Of a stretch of 6,239 bases of DNA, positions 1-6,239 are shown piece by piece; within the stretch, counting starts at the first letter, position 1, and each line of letters begins with the position of its first letter. Origin of the DNA: Lentimicrobiaceae bacterium (GTDB lineage Bacteria > Bacteroidota > Bacteroidia > Bacteroidales > Lentimicrobiaceae); contig JAQVEI010000151.1 of NCBI GenBank assembly GCA_028697695.1, positions 1 through 6,239 on the forward strand, in the 5' to 3' direction. The notes beneath the pieces were generated by a model. That model saw only the letters and a list, made by a program, of their open reading frames with translations, had not been told where the DNA came from and searched no databases. The translations under genes were made by a program, and so were the position numbers.

Positions 1-2018
1 ACAGTTCGGCCGACATCTCTCCTACTGCCGGCCAAATGCCCCGTTTACTGGGTCTTGCATTGGCATCCAAACTTTACCGGGCCGAGGGTGATGCCTACCA
101 TACCCAGGGATTTTCAGTGAATGGAAATGAAGTTGCCTTTGGAACCATTGGTGATGCCTCTACCAGCGAGGGACATTTTTTTGAAACCATCAATGCTGCC
201 GGTGTGCTTCAGGTACCTATGGCCATCTCAGTTTGGGACGATGGGTGGGGAATATCCGTACCCAATAAATATCAAACGACAAAACAAAGCATTTCAGAAG
301 CCCTTGCCGGTTTTGCACAAACCAGAGAAAAGCCCGGTTATCTGATATATACCGCAAAAGGCTGGGATTATCCCCAACTGATAAACATTTACCGGGAGGG
401 CATTAAACGTTGCCGCGAAGAACATGTGCCGGTATTGTTTCACATCACCGAGCTCACACAACCTCAGGGCCACTCCACCAGCGGGTCACACGAACGCTAC
501 AAATCTGCTGAACGGCTACAATGGGAAGTGGAACATGATGGTTTAACCCGGATGCGCTCCTGGATATTGGCTGAAAAAATAGCTGATGAAGAGAAACTGA
601 ATAAGATAGAGAAAGCGGCCATTGAAAGAGTAAAACAGGCCCGCAAAACCGCATGGAATAATTTCAGTAGCCCCATCAAACAAATGCGGGACGATTTTAT
701 CAACATAGCCAATGTAAGCACCTGCAATTGTGCAAAAACACAGAAAATTGAATCTCTTAAAGAGGATTTAAGGATGATAGCTGAACCCATCCGGAAAGAT
801 GTTCTGTCGGCTGCCCGAAAGGTACTCCGGCTTATCTGCGACTCATGCAGCAATCCTGAGAATTCACTTAAAATAAATGTAACCAACTGGTTAAATGATG
901 AAATGAATGACAGTGCTGAGCGTTACAGCTCTTATCTTTACAGTCATTCAGAAAAAAGGTTATCCAACCTCAAGCCGGTATTACCCGTTTACAGCTCAAA
1001 TCCCGAAATGGTACCCGGACGCGAAATTCTTAGGGATAATTTTGATTATCTGATGAAAAATTATCCAAGTTTGATAATTTTTGGAGAAGATGTTGGAAAA
1101 ATCGGAGGAGTAAACCAAACCTATGAGGGCTTACAGGAAAAATATGGCAAAGACCGCATATTTGACACCGGCATTCGTGAGGCAACCATTATTGGACAGG
1201 GCATAGGTATGGCCATGCGTGGGTTGAGGCCGCTGGCCGAAATCCAATACTTCGACTATCTGTTGTACGGTCTGCAGGTAATCAGTGATGATTTGGCCAC
1301 CTTGCAATACCGCACCAAGGGTGGGCAAAAGGCCCCGCTGATTATCAGTACGCGCGGCCACCGCCTGGAAGGCATATGGCATTCGGGTTCTCCTTTAAGT
1401 ATGGTGATTAATTCCATTCGGGGGGTGCATGTACTCGTTCCCCGTGATATGACAAGGGCAGCAGGCTTCTACAATGCCCTTCTCGAAAGCGATGAACCCG
1501 CTCTGGTGATAGAACCCTTGAACGGTTACAGACTGCGGGAGCCCAGACCGGAGAACATAGGTGAATTCTCATTGCTGCCGGGTTATCCCGAAGTGCTGAT
1601 TGATGGCAGCGATATTACTTTGGTTACCTATGGCTCTTGTGTGCGCATTGCAATGGACGCTGTGGAACAGCTGGAGGCTTTCAACATATCCTGCGAACTC
1701 ATTGACGTTCAATCTCTTTTACCTTTCGATGTGGACCAGACCATTGTAGAATCTCTTAAAAAAACCAATAAAATTGTATTTTTTGATGAAGATGTTCCGG
1801 GAGGCGCGACAGCCTATATGATGCAGAAAGTTATAGAAGAGCAAAACGGTTACCTGTATTTGGATGCACCTCCCCGCACAGTGACCGGCAAAGCCCACCG
1901 GGCAGCATACAGCACCGATGGCGACTATTTCTCGAACCCTAATGCGGAAGATGTGTTTGATGCAGTGTACAACATCATGCATGATTACAACCCGGTAAAA
2001 TATCCAAAAATATTTTAA
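1..2018 (+). CDS. Fused 2-oxoacid dehydrogenase E1 alpha/beta, 5'-truncated by the window
   Basis: This is the thiamine-diphosphate (ThDP) E1 of a cytoplasmic 2-oxoacid dehydrogenase complex, which decarboxylates a 2-oxoacid and passes the acyl group to lipoyl-E2. The first complete codon is at 3. The Met at 36 is internal, because the preceding codons read SSADISPTAGQ, conserved E1-alpha sequence; the true start is upstream. Numbering from the Met at 36, the alpha part covers about 1-175. It has a ThDP/Mg segment from GDA (39-41) to WDDGWGIS (67-74), in place of the usual GDG and NN, and the loop GHSTSGSHERYKS (145-157). A charged, probably helical linker follows (about 176-325). The beta part (about 326-660) has GEDVG (350-354), DTGIRE with the likely ThDP-activating Glu382, WHSGSP with His449, and a C-terminal transketolase domain. 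The fused architecture is common in Bacteroidetes. A branched-chain substrate is likely but not proven. E2, E3 and other partners are not in view. The frame is intact to TAA. Confidence 0.93.
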   Translation, partial: SSADISPTAGQMPRLLGLALASKLYRAEGDAYHTQGFSVNGNEVAFGTIGDASTSEGHFFETINAAGVLQVPMAISVWDDGWGISVPNKYQTTKQSISEALAGFAQTREKPGYLIYTAKGWDYPQLINIYREGIKRCREEHVPVLFHITELTQPQGHSTSGSHERYKSAERLQWEVEHDGLTRMRSWILAEKIADEEKLNKIEKAAIERVKQARKTAWNNFSSPIKQMRDDFINIANVSTCNCAKTQKIESLKEDLRMIAEPIRKDVLSAARKVLRLICDSCSNPENSLKINVTNWLNDEMNDSAERYSSYLYSHSEKRLSNLKPVLPVYSSNPEMVPGREILRDNFDYLMKNYPSLIIFGEDVGKIGGVNQTYEGLQEKYGKDRIFDTGIREATIIGQGIGMAMRGLRPLAEIQYFDYLLYGLQVISDDLATLQYRTKGGQKAPLIISTRGHRLEGIWHSGSPLSMVINSIRGVHVLVPRDMTRAAGFYNALLESDEPALVIEPLNGYRLREPRPENIGEFSLLPGYPEVLIDGSDITLVTYGSCVRIAMDAVEQLEAFNISCELIDVQSLLPFDVDQTIVESLKKTNKIVFFDEDVPGGATAYMMQKVIEEQNGYLYLDAPPRTVTGKAHRAAYSTDGDYFSNPNAEDVFDAVYNIMHDYNPVKYPKIF

Positions 2019-2054
2019 CCGCAGCCAACCTGTAAAGTTTTTAAATATTTCCAG

Positions 2055-2090
2055 TGCCGGGAACATTGATGGTTTCCGGCATTTAATTTT
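2055..2090 (+). terminator. Rho-independent terminator of the E1 gene
   Basis: A 10-bp stem (TGCCGGGAAC at 2055-2064 with GTTTCCGGCA at 2072-2081, one G-U wobble) closes a 7-nt loop. The T-rich run TTTAATTTT follows at 2082-2090. It begins 36 nt after the E1 stop codon. The T run is interrupted by AA, so it may be less efficient than the opposing terminator at 2379-2412. Confidence 0.75.
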
Positions 2091-2378
2091 CAGCCTGACT
2101 GCCGTTGAAATGGATATGCAACATTATTTAAGCATGCTTTCAACACTCATCAATAAAATAGAAATTGTTTTCAGGAGTTATGTAATTATTGCCTGGAGCA
2201 GACATTAATCCGGCAGTGATAATCCGAATTCCGGTAACGCTACACTCTTTTTGATTAACACTGAATTCATTTCAAGGGCTGATGTGCATGTTTCTTTTCA
2301 GGTACAGCAATATAATTCCATGGGCTAATATTCGCCCAAATGGTTAGTTGGCATCACGCCCGGCATCCGAAAGACGGT
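2091..2378. other. Intergenic spacer without a supported gene
   Basis: This spacer lies between the two convergent terminators. I see no convincing coding region. The longest ATG-initiated frame I noticed on the + strand is 32 codons (2110-2208), with no ribosome-binding site and no recognisable family. No Bacteroidetes-type TAnnTTTG promoter stands out on either strand. The only structure of note is the interrupted inverted repeat at 2104-2144. Confidence 0.6.
2104..2144. repeat. Short interrupted inverted repeat
   Basis: GTTGAAA (2104-2110) is the exact reverse complement of TTTCAAC (2138-2144). Inside it, ATGC (2116-2119) can pair with GCAT (2132-2135), leaving an asymmetric internal loop and a 12-nt A/T-rich loop. 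It starts about 14 nt after the E1 terminator and has no T tract. A 7-bp match over this distance may arise by chance, so any role in mRNA 3'-end formation is speculative. Confidence 0.35.
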
Positions 2379-2412
2379 AAAAAAAAAGGCCGGAATCACA
2401 AGAGTCCGGCCT
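2379..2412 (-). terminator. Rho-independent terminator of the etfB-etfA-acyl-CoA dehydrogenase operon
   Basis: Read on the - strand, a perfect 8-bp G/C-rich stem (AGGCCGGA with TCCGGCCT, + strand arms 2405-2412 and 2387-2394) closes a 10-nt loop. It is followed at once by an uninterrupted U tract, seen as nine A's at 2379-2387 on the + strand; the first U can also close the stem. It lies 30 nt beyond the dehydrogenase stop codon and is the clear end of the leftward operon. Confidence 0.9.
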
Positions 2413-2442
2413 GCAAGTAGTGATTAAGGATTATCCCAATGA

Positions 2443-4149
2443 TTACACTTGTTTGTAAGTGCCCAGGTCTTTGGGGTGACTCTGGTTTATATAGCCAACT
2501 TTGGCAATATTTTCAGCTCTGGCAATACGGATGAACACATCGGCAGATTTGCTGTAACGGTTATCGCGGTTTGCATCCAACATCAACAAATAACCCATGA
2601 TTATGTTTCCGGCCATCTCAACCAATCGCCGGGCATGGTAATCAAGGTATTCAGTATCTTCAAATTCATTAACCTTGACAACCGTTTTTGCATATTGGTC
2701 GGTCATTTTTTCAAGTACCGATTTCAGGTATTGCAACTCAGGTTTAACGGCAATTTCATGATAAGATTGCATTGCTTTAAGATACATACCGTTTCCTACC
2801 CCACGTATTGCAGCAACTACCTGCAATTGTGATGTACCTTCATAAATGGTTGTAATTCGTGCGTCGCGCCAGATACGCTCTACAGGAAAGTCCTTCATAT
2901 ATCCGGTACCACCGTGTATCTGAATGGCATCATAGGCAATCTGATTACAATACTCACTTGAGAAAAGCTTCAGGAGCGGCGTGAAAACATCTGCAAGCCT
3001 TGTATAGTATTTTAAATCCTCTCTTTCGGCAGGTTCAAGTTTGCGTTCCTGGGCGGTATAGGTAAATGCTTTGTACACATCTACAAAGCGTGCTGTTTCA
3101 TAAAGCAAGGTACGAACAGCATCCGTTTTTACCTGCATATTGGTAATCATCTCATAAACTGCCGGGTACTGTATAATGGCTTTGCCGAATTGTTCACGTT
3201 CCTGCGCGTACTTGAGGGCTTCACGCCAGGCTGCTTCTGCCAGTCCTACGGATTGCGCTCCTACGCCAAGACGGGCAGAGTTCATAAGTGACATCACATA
3301 TTTAATCAGTCCCATGCGGGTGTCCCCTATCAGCTTCGCGGGCGCGTTGGTAAAAACCAACTCGCAGGTAGGCGAACCTTTGATGCCAAGCTTATTCTCT
3401 ATCCTTCTGATTTTTACTGCCTTTTGGGCACGGTCATACACGAAAAGCGATAAGCCGCGGGCATCGGTGGTGTTGGGCTCTGAGCGGGCCAAAACCAGAG
3501 AGATGTCTGCATCACCGTTGGTAATAAAACGTTTTACTCCATTCAGGTACCAGGTGCCGGTTTTAGGATCCTGAGTAGCTTTCAGTTGCACCGCCTGCAA
3601 ATCGGAGCCTGCATCGGGTTCGGTAAGATCCATAGCCGCGGTGGCACCTTTATTGAACCGGGGCAGGTATTCCTCTTTTATCTCTTCTGACCCAAATTCA
3701 TGGATGGTTTCAGCACAATCCTGCAAACCCCATATATTGGCAAAGCCTGCATCAGCGCGCGAAACAATTTCAGCGGCCATAACGTAGGGCACCATAGGGA
3801 AGTTTAATCCACCGTATTCCCGGGGCAGCGACATACCAATCATGCCGGATTTTACCAGTGCATCGTAATTCTCGCGGGTTCCCCGTGCATATACCACTTC
3901 GTTGTTGACAAGCTGTGGTCCTTCGTGGTCAACACTTTCGGCATTGGGAGCAATTATATCACCTGAAATTTCCCCAACGATCTCCAGCACTTTGTCGTAG
4001 CTGTCGAGCGCATCTTCCAGATCGAGGGCGGCAAAATCGTGTTTCTCTTTTTCAGTATAGTTTCGTTCTTTCAGCCTGACAATTTTCTCCATAAGTGGAT
4101 GGTTCAGGTGAAATTTAAGATTGGGATTATCGGAATAAAAGTTGGCCAT
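2443..4149 (-). CDS. Acyl-CoA dehydrogenase, long form with C-terminal extension
   Basis: This flavoenzyme (FAD) oxidises an acyl-CoA to the trans-2-enoyl-CoA and hands electrons to ETF, here presumably the EtfAB pair encoded just upstream. The 568 residues hold, in order, an N-terminal helical domain (about 45-170), the beta-barrel with LTEPDAGSD (175-183) and ITNGDAD (209-215), and the C-terminal helical domain with REQFGK (318-323) and IHGGTGYM (411-418). YEGTSQ (436-441) places the catalytic base at Glu437, the MCAD/SCAD position. Common members have about 380-400 residues. This one has a lead-in of about 45 residues, an insertion near 360-380, and about 120 extra residues after the catalytic motif, resembling the C-terminal helical domain of long FadE-type enzymes. 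Chain length and branching of the substrate cannot be read from sequence. The ATG lies 35 nt after etfA with an A/T-rich leader and no Shine-Dalgarno. It is the last gene of the operon. Confidence 0.95.
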   Translation of the reverse strand: MANFYSDNPNLKFHLNHPLMEKIVRLKERNYTEKEKHDFAALDLEDALDSYDKVLEIVGEISGDIIAPNAESVDHEGPQLVNNEVVYARGTRENYDALVKSGMIGMSLPREYGGLNFPMVPYVMAAEIVSRADAGFANIWGLQDCAETIHEFGSEEIKEEYLPRFNKGATAAMDLTEPDAGSDLQAVQLKATQDPKTGTWYLNGVKRFITNGDADISLVLARSEPNTTDARGLSLFVYDRAQKAVKIRRIENKLGIKGSPTCELVFTNAPAKLIGDTRMGLIKYVMSLMNSARLGVGAQSVGLAEAAWREALKYAQEREQFGKAIIQYPAVYEMITNMQVKTDAVRTLLYETARFVDVYKAFTYTAQERKLEPAEREDLKYYTRLADVFTPLLKLFSSEYCNQIAYDAIQIHGGTGYMKDFPVERIWRDARITTIYEGTSQLQVVAAIRGVGNGMYLKAMQSYHEIAVKPELQYLKSVLEKMTDQYAKTVVKVNEFEDTEYLDYHARRLVEMAGNIIMGYLLMLDANRDNRYSKSADVFIRIARAENIAKVGYINQSHPKDLGTYKQV

Positions 4150-4184
4150 TTTAATTGTTGATTGAAGTTAAAACCAGATAAAAG

Positions 4185-5207
4185 CTATTTTGAATTCGCC
4201 TTGTAATACTTAATCATTTTGGGTATTACATCGGTAATATTGCCAATAATGGCATAGTCGGCAATTTGATTGATGGGGGCGTTTATGTCCTGATTAATGG
4301 AAATTATCTGCGCCGACTGATCCATTCCGGCCCGGTGCTGCACTGCACCTGAAATGCCGCAGGCAATATAAAGTTTTGGCCGTACCGTAACGCCGGTTTG
4401 TCCGATTTGCCGTTCATGTTCAGTAAAACCGGCATCAACGGCAGCGCGGGATGCGCCTACCTGTGCACCTAGTACATCGGCCAGTTCGTATAGCAGGTTA
4501 AAATTCTCACGGCTACCAACACCATAACCGCCGGCAATAATTACCTGGGCATTCTTAATGTTTATTTTGCTTGCCTCAATGTGGCGATCGATGATCTGAA
4601 CACAAAAGTCATCATCTTTAAGTACTGCATTTACATCCACCCGCTTAACCTTGCCTTTATAGGCAGAGTCATAAATTTCCTTTTTCATAACCCCTTCACG
4701 TACAGTAGCCATCTGAGGGCGTGTGGAAGGATTGATGATGGTTGCGATAATATTACCTCCAAAAGCCGGCCTTATCTGATACAAAAGGTTCTTGTACTCG
4801 GTTTGGGTTTTGTTTTCAAAATGATCTCCTATTTCCAGGCTGGTGCAATCGGCGGTTAAACCACACCGCATGGCTGAAGCAATGCGCGGTGCGATATCAC
4901 GACCTATGGAAGTGGCGCCAAACAGTGCAATTTCCGGTTTTTCAGTATTAAAAATATTCAAAACCAAAGCAGTGTGAGGCAGAGTGGTGTATGGATAAAG
5001 TCGCTCATCGTCGGCCAAATGGATAACATCCACGCCAAATGGATAGAGTTCCTTTTCCACTCCGGACAGTTCACTTCCAATCACGATGGCTTCGAGCTTT
5101 ACTTTGAGTTCGTTGGCCAGCTTTCGGCCTTTTGACAGCAATTCGAGGCTTACATCTGCGATGTTCTTATCGTCGGTAACCTCACAATACACAAATATAT
5201 TATTCAC
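4185..5207 (-). CDS. etfA: Electron transfer flavoprotein, alpha subunit
   Basis: EtfA pairs with EtfB to form the soluble flavoprotein that takes electrons from acyl-CoA dehydrogenases. The 340 residues comprise an N-terminal Rossmann-like ETF domain (about 1-190) with GRDIAPRIA (102-110) and RPAFGGNIIATI (146-157), and the C-terminal FAD domain (about 215-335). The FAD domain has GGYGVGS (226-232), GASRAAVDAGF (251-261), GQTG (269-272), YIACGISGAVQH (280-291) and INQDINAPI (304-312), all typical FAD contacts. RPAFGGNI is the form found in clostridial-type ETFs; mitochondrial EtfA differs there. The start codon is GTG (CAC at 5205-5207 on the + strand), 26 nt after etfB. It is preferred because the protein then begins directly at the first beta strand (MNNIFVYCE), where the family starts. 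The stop is TAG. The gene sits between etfB and the dehydrogenase that its product presumably serves. Confidence 0.96.
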   Translation of the reverse strand: MNNIFVYCEVTDDKNIADVSLELLSKGRKLANELKVKLEAIVIGSELSGVEKELYPFGVDVIHLADDERLYPYTTLPHTALVLNIFNTEKPEIALFGATSIGRDIAPRIASAMRCGLTADCTSLEIGDHFENKTQTEYKNLLYQIRPAFGGNIIATIINPSTRPQMATVREGVMKKEIYDSAYKGKVKRVDVNAVLKDDDFCVQIIDRHIEASKINIKNAQVIIAGGYGVGSRENFNLLYELADVLGAQVGASRAAVDAGFTEHERQIGQTGVTVRPKLYIACGISGAVQHRAGMDQSAQIISINQDINAPINQIADYAIIGNITDVIPKMIKYYKANSK

Positions 5208-5233
5208 GTTTACAGGTGTTTAATGTTATAAAA

Positions 5234-6106
5234 TTATCCAATTACATGACTGCTCATCAGCTCTACCATCAGATTTTCAATATCTTCATCCGCATCGGTG
5301 ATAACTTTGGAATCTTTGTGAGCAAACACCACGTTTTCAATCTTTTTTACTTTGGTAGGTGAACCCGACAAACCAAGCATGCCAACATCGGCGTTGAGGT
5401 CATCGGCAGTCCATTCTTCTATTTGCAGATAGGGACGCTGTGAATAGAGTTCGGTATAATCCTTGGTTTCATCCTGAAGCTCGGTAACGGTTCTTGCATG
5501 TTTGAACTTCATCAGTAGTTTGGCTACCCGTTGCCGGCAATCGGGAGCGGAGCTATGCACGGTTATAGCCAGTGGCACTGGTGCTTTAACGGTTTCGGTA
5601 CCCTGTTCAAGTCTGCGTTTTATCGTGATGTACTCCGGAGTTACCTCTTTAATCTCTTCGGCATAGGTAACCTGAGGCAATTGCAATTTTTCAGCCGTTT
5701 GGGGTCCCACCTGCGCGGTATCGCCATCAATAGCCTGACGTCCCGAGATAACCAGATGATAGGGTGCAAGCTTCTTTACTGCCAGTGAAAGTGCATAAGA
5801 GGTTGCCAGGGTATCGCTGCCTGCAAATTTGCGGTCGCTAATCAGGTAGCCACCATCAGCACCACGATACATGGCTTCACGTATAATTTCTGCAGCCCGG
5901 GATGGACCCATGGTGAGTACGATAACTTCGCAATCAACAAGTTGATCCTTAATTCTTAAAGCCATTTCCAAAGCATTCAAATCTTCGGGATTAAAAATGG
6001 CCGGCAATGCTGCCCGGTTTACAGTGCCATCCGCCTTCATGGCATCCTTACCCACATTGCGGGTATCCGGAACCTGCTTGGCCAGCACAATAATTCTAAA
6101 GCTCAT
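5234..6106 (-). CDS. etfB: Electron transfer flavoprotein, beta subunit
   Basis: EtfB is the partner of EtfA and docks onto the acyl-CoA dehydrogenase. The 290 residues from ATG 6104-6106 begin MSFRIIVLAKQVPDT, the usual EtfB start. Visible motifs are NPEDLNALE (39-47), GRQAIDGDTAQVGPQ (122-136) and GLSGSPTKV (245-253). The DGDTAQVGP segment lines the second nucleotide site: mitochondrial-type EtfB has a DDDxNQT-like sequence there and binds AMP, whereas clostridial electron-bifurcating EtfB has this form and binds FAD. The region expected to be the dehydrogenase recognition loop reads SSAPDCRQRVAKLLMKFKHA (185-204) and lacks the common N-x-PRY-like lead. The protein is about 30-35 residues longer than human EtfB, mostly after residue 205. 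The frame stays open upstream to 6190, but that extension overlaps the promoter at 6168-6198 and resembles no ETF, so the start at 6106 is chosen. It is the first gene of the operon. Confidence 0.95.
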   Translation of the reverse strand: MSFRIIVLAKQVPDTRNVGKDAMKADGTVNRAALPAIFNPEDLNALEMALRIKDQLVDCEVIVLTMGPSRAAEIIREAMYRGADGGYLISDRKFAGSDTLATSYALSLAVKKLAPYHLVISGRQAIDGDTAQVGPQTAEKLQLPQVTYAEEIKEVTPEYITIKRRLEQGTETVKAPVPLAITVHSSAPDCRQRVAKLLMKFKHARTVTELQDETKDYTELYSQRPYLQIEEWTADDLNADVGMLGLSGSPTKVKKIENVVFAHKDSKVITDADEDIENLMVELMSSHVIG

Positions 6107-6167
6107 ATAGTTTACATTATTAAAATTTGTTATCGCTTGCATGCCACTCTTTTTTTTGGCGGCACTG

Positions 6168-6198
6168 CAAAAGTATAACTTTGAGACCAATTGTCAAA
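6168..6198 (-). promoter_or_regulatory. Bacteroidetes-type promoter of the etf operon
   Basis: On the - strand, TTTG (CAAA at 6195-6198 on the + strand) lies 19 bp upstream of TACTTTTG (6168-6175), a perfect match to the Bacteroidetes -33 TTTG and -7 TAnnTTTG elements. Transcription would start near 6160-6163, giving a leader of about 55 nt before the etfB ATG. No operator is recognisable next to it. Confidence 0.8.
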
Positions 6199-6239
6199 AA
6201 TAAAAAACAGTGTGGCTTTTATGAGCTTCCCAATCTTAC

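Noticed and set aside
36..38. Met at 36 as the start of the E1 protein
   Set aside because: The in-frame codons upstream to position 3 encode conserved E1-alpha sequence (SSADISPTAGQ), so this Met is internal to a gene cut by the window edge.
497..886. 129-codon - strand ORF opposite the E1 gene
   Set aside because: It lies wholly antisense to a well-supported coding frame and has no domain-like sequence; it is a shadow frame, as are the other open frames opposite E1, the dehydrogenase, etfA and etfB.
2110..2208. 32-codon + strand ORF in the intergenic spacer (begins MDMQHYLSML)
   Set aside because: There is no ribosome-binding or promoter signal and no recognisable family, and its start sits on an inverted-repeat arm; a frame of this length is expected by chance.
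6139..6168. Possible 5'-leader hairpin (GCATGCC with GGCAcTGC) upstream of etfB
   Set aside because: One arm overlaps the -7 element and probable transcription start, so the full stem would probably not be in the RNA; the pairing also has a bulge and a 15-nt loop.
6221..6239. ATG on the + strand near the right edge (MSFPIL...), a possible divergent gene
   Set aside because: Only six codons are visible, with no recognisable family or promoter, so coding cannot be supported.

Overview
The window looks like chromosomal DNA of a Bacteroidota (Bacteroidetes) bacterium, probably near the order Bacteroidales. Three things point there: the 2-oxoacid dehydrogenase E1 has its alpha and beta parts fused in one polypeptide, a common arrangement in this phylum; the only good promoter matches the Bacteroidetes consensus (TTTG, 19 bp, TAnnTTTG); and the start codons lack Shine-Dalgarno sequences and have A/T-rich leaders. 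These are ordinary housekeeping genes. I see no mobile element, CRISPR array, tRNA or rRNA.

Layout: two convergent transcription units. On the + strand, positions 1-2018 hold the 3' five-sixths or so of a fused E1 alpha/beta gene for a thiamine-diphosphate 2-oxoacid (most likely branched-chain) dehydrogenase. Its 5' end lies outside the window, and a hairpin terminator follows it (2055-2090). On the - strand, transcription enters at about 6168-6198 and runs through etfB (5234-6106), etfA (4185-5207) and a long acyl-CoA dehydrogenase gene (2443-4149). It ends at a strong terminator with a U tract (2379-2412). The spacers within this unit are 26 and 35 nt, so it reads as one operon. Between the terminators lie about 290 bases without a convincing gene.

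How they work together: the acyl-CoA dehydrogenase oxidises an acyl-CoA thioester to the 2-enoyl-CoA and passes the electrons to the EtfA/EtfB flavoprotein. The convergent E1 would start the decarboxylation of 2-oxoacids to acyl-CoAs, which could feed the dehydrogenase; this link is inferred from proximity only. The most interesting point is that both ETF subunits carry motifs of the clostridial-type, electron-bifurcating ETF lineage rather than the mitochondrial type, while the dehydrogenase is a long form with a C-terminal extension. Nothing here amounts to a clearly new system.
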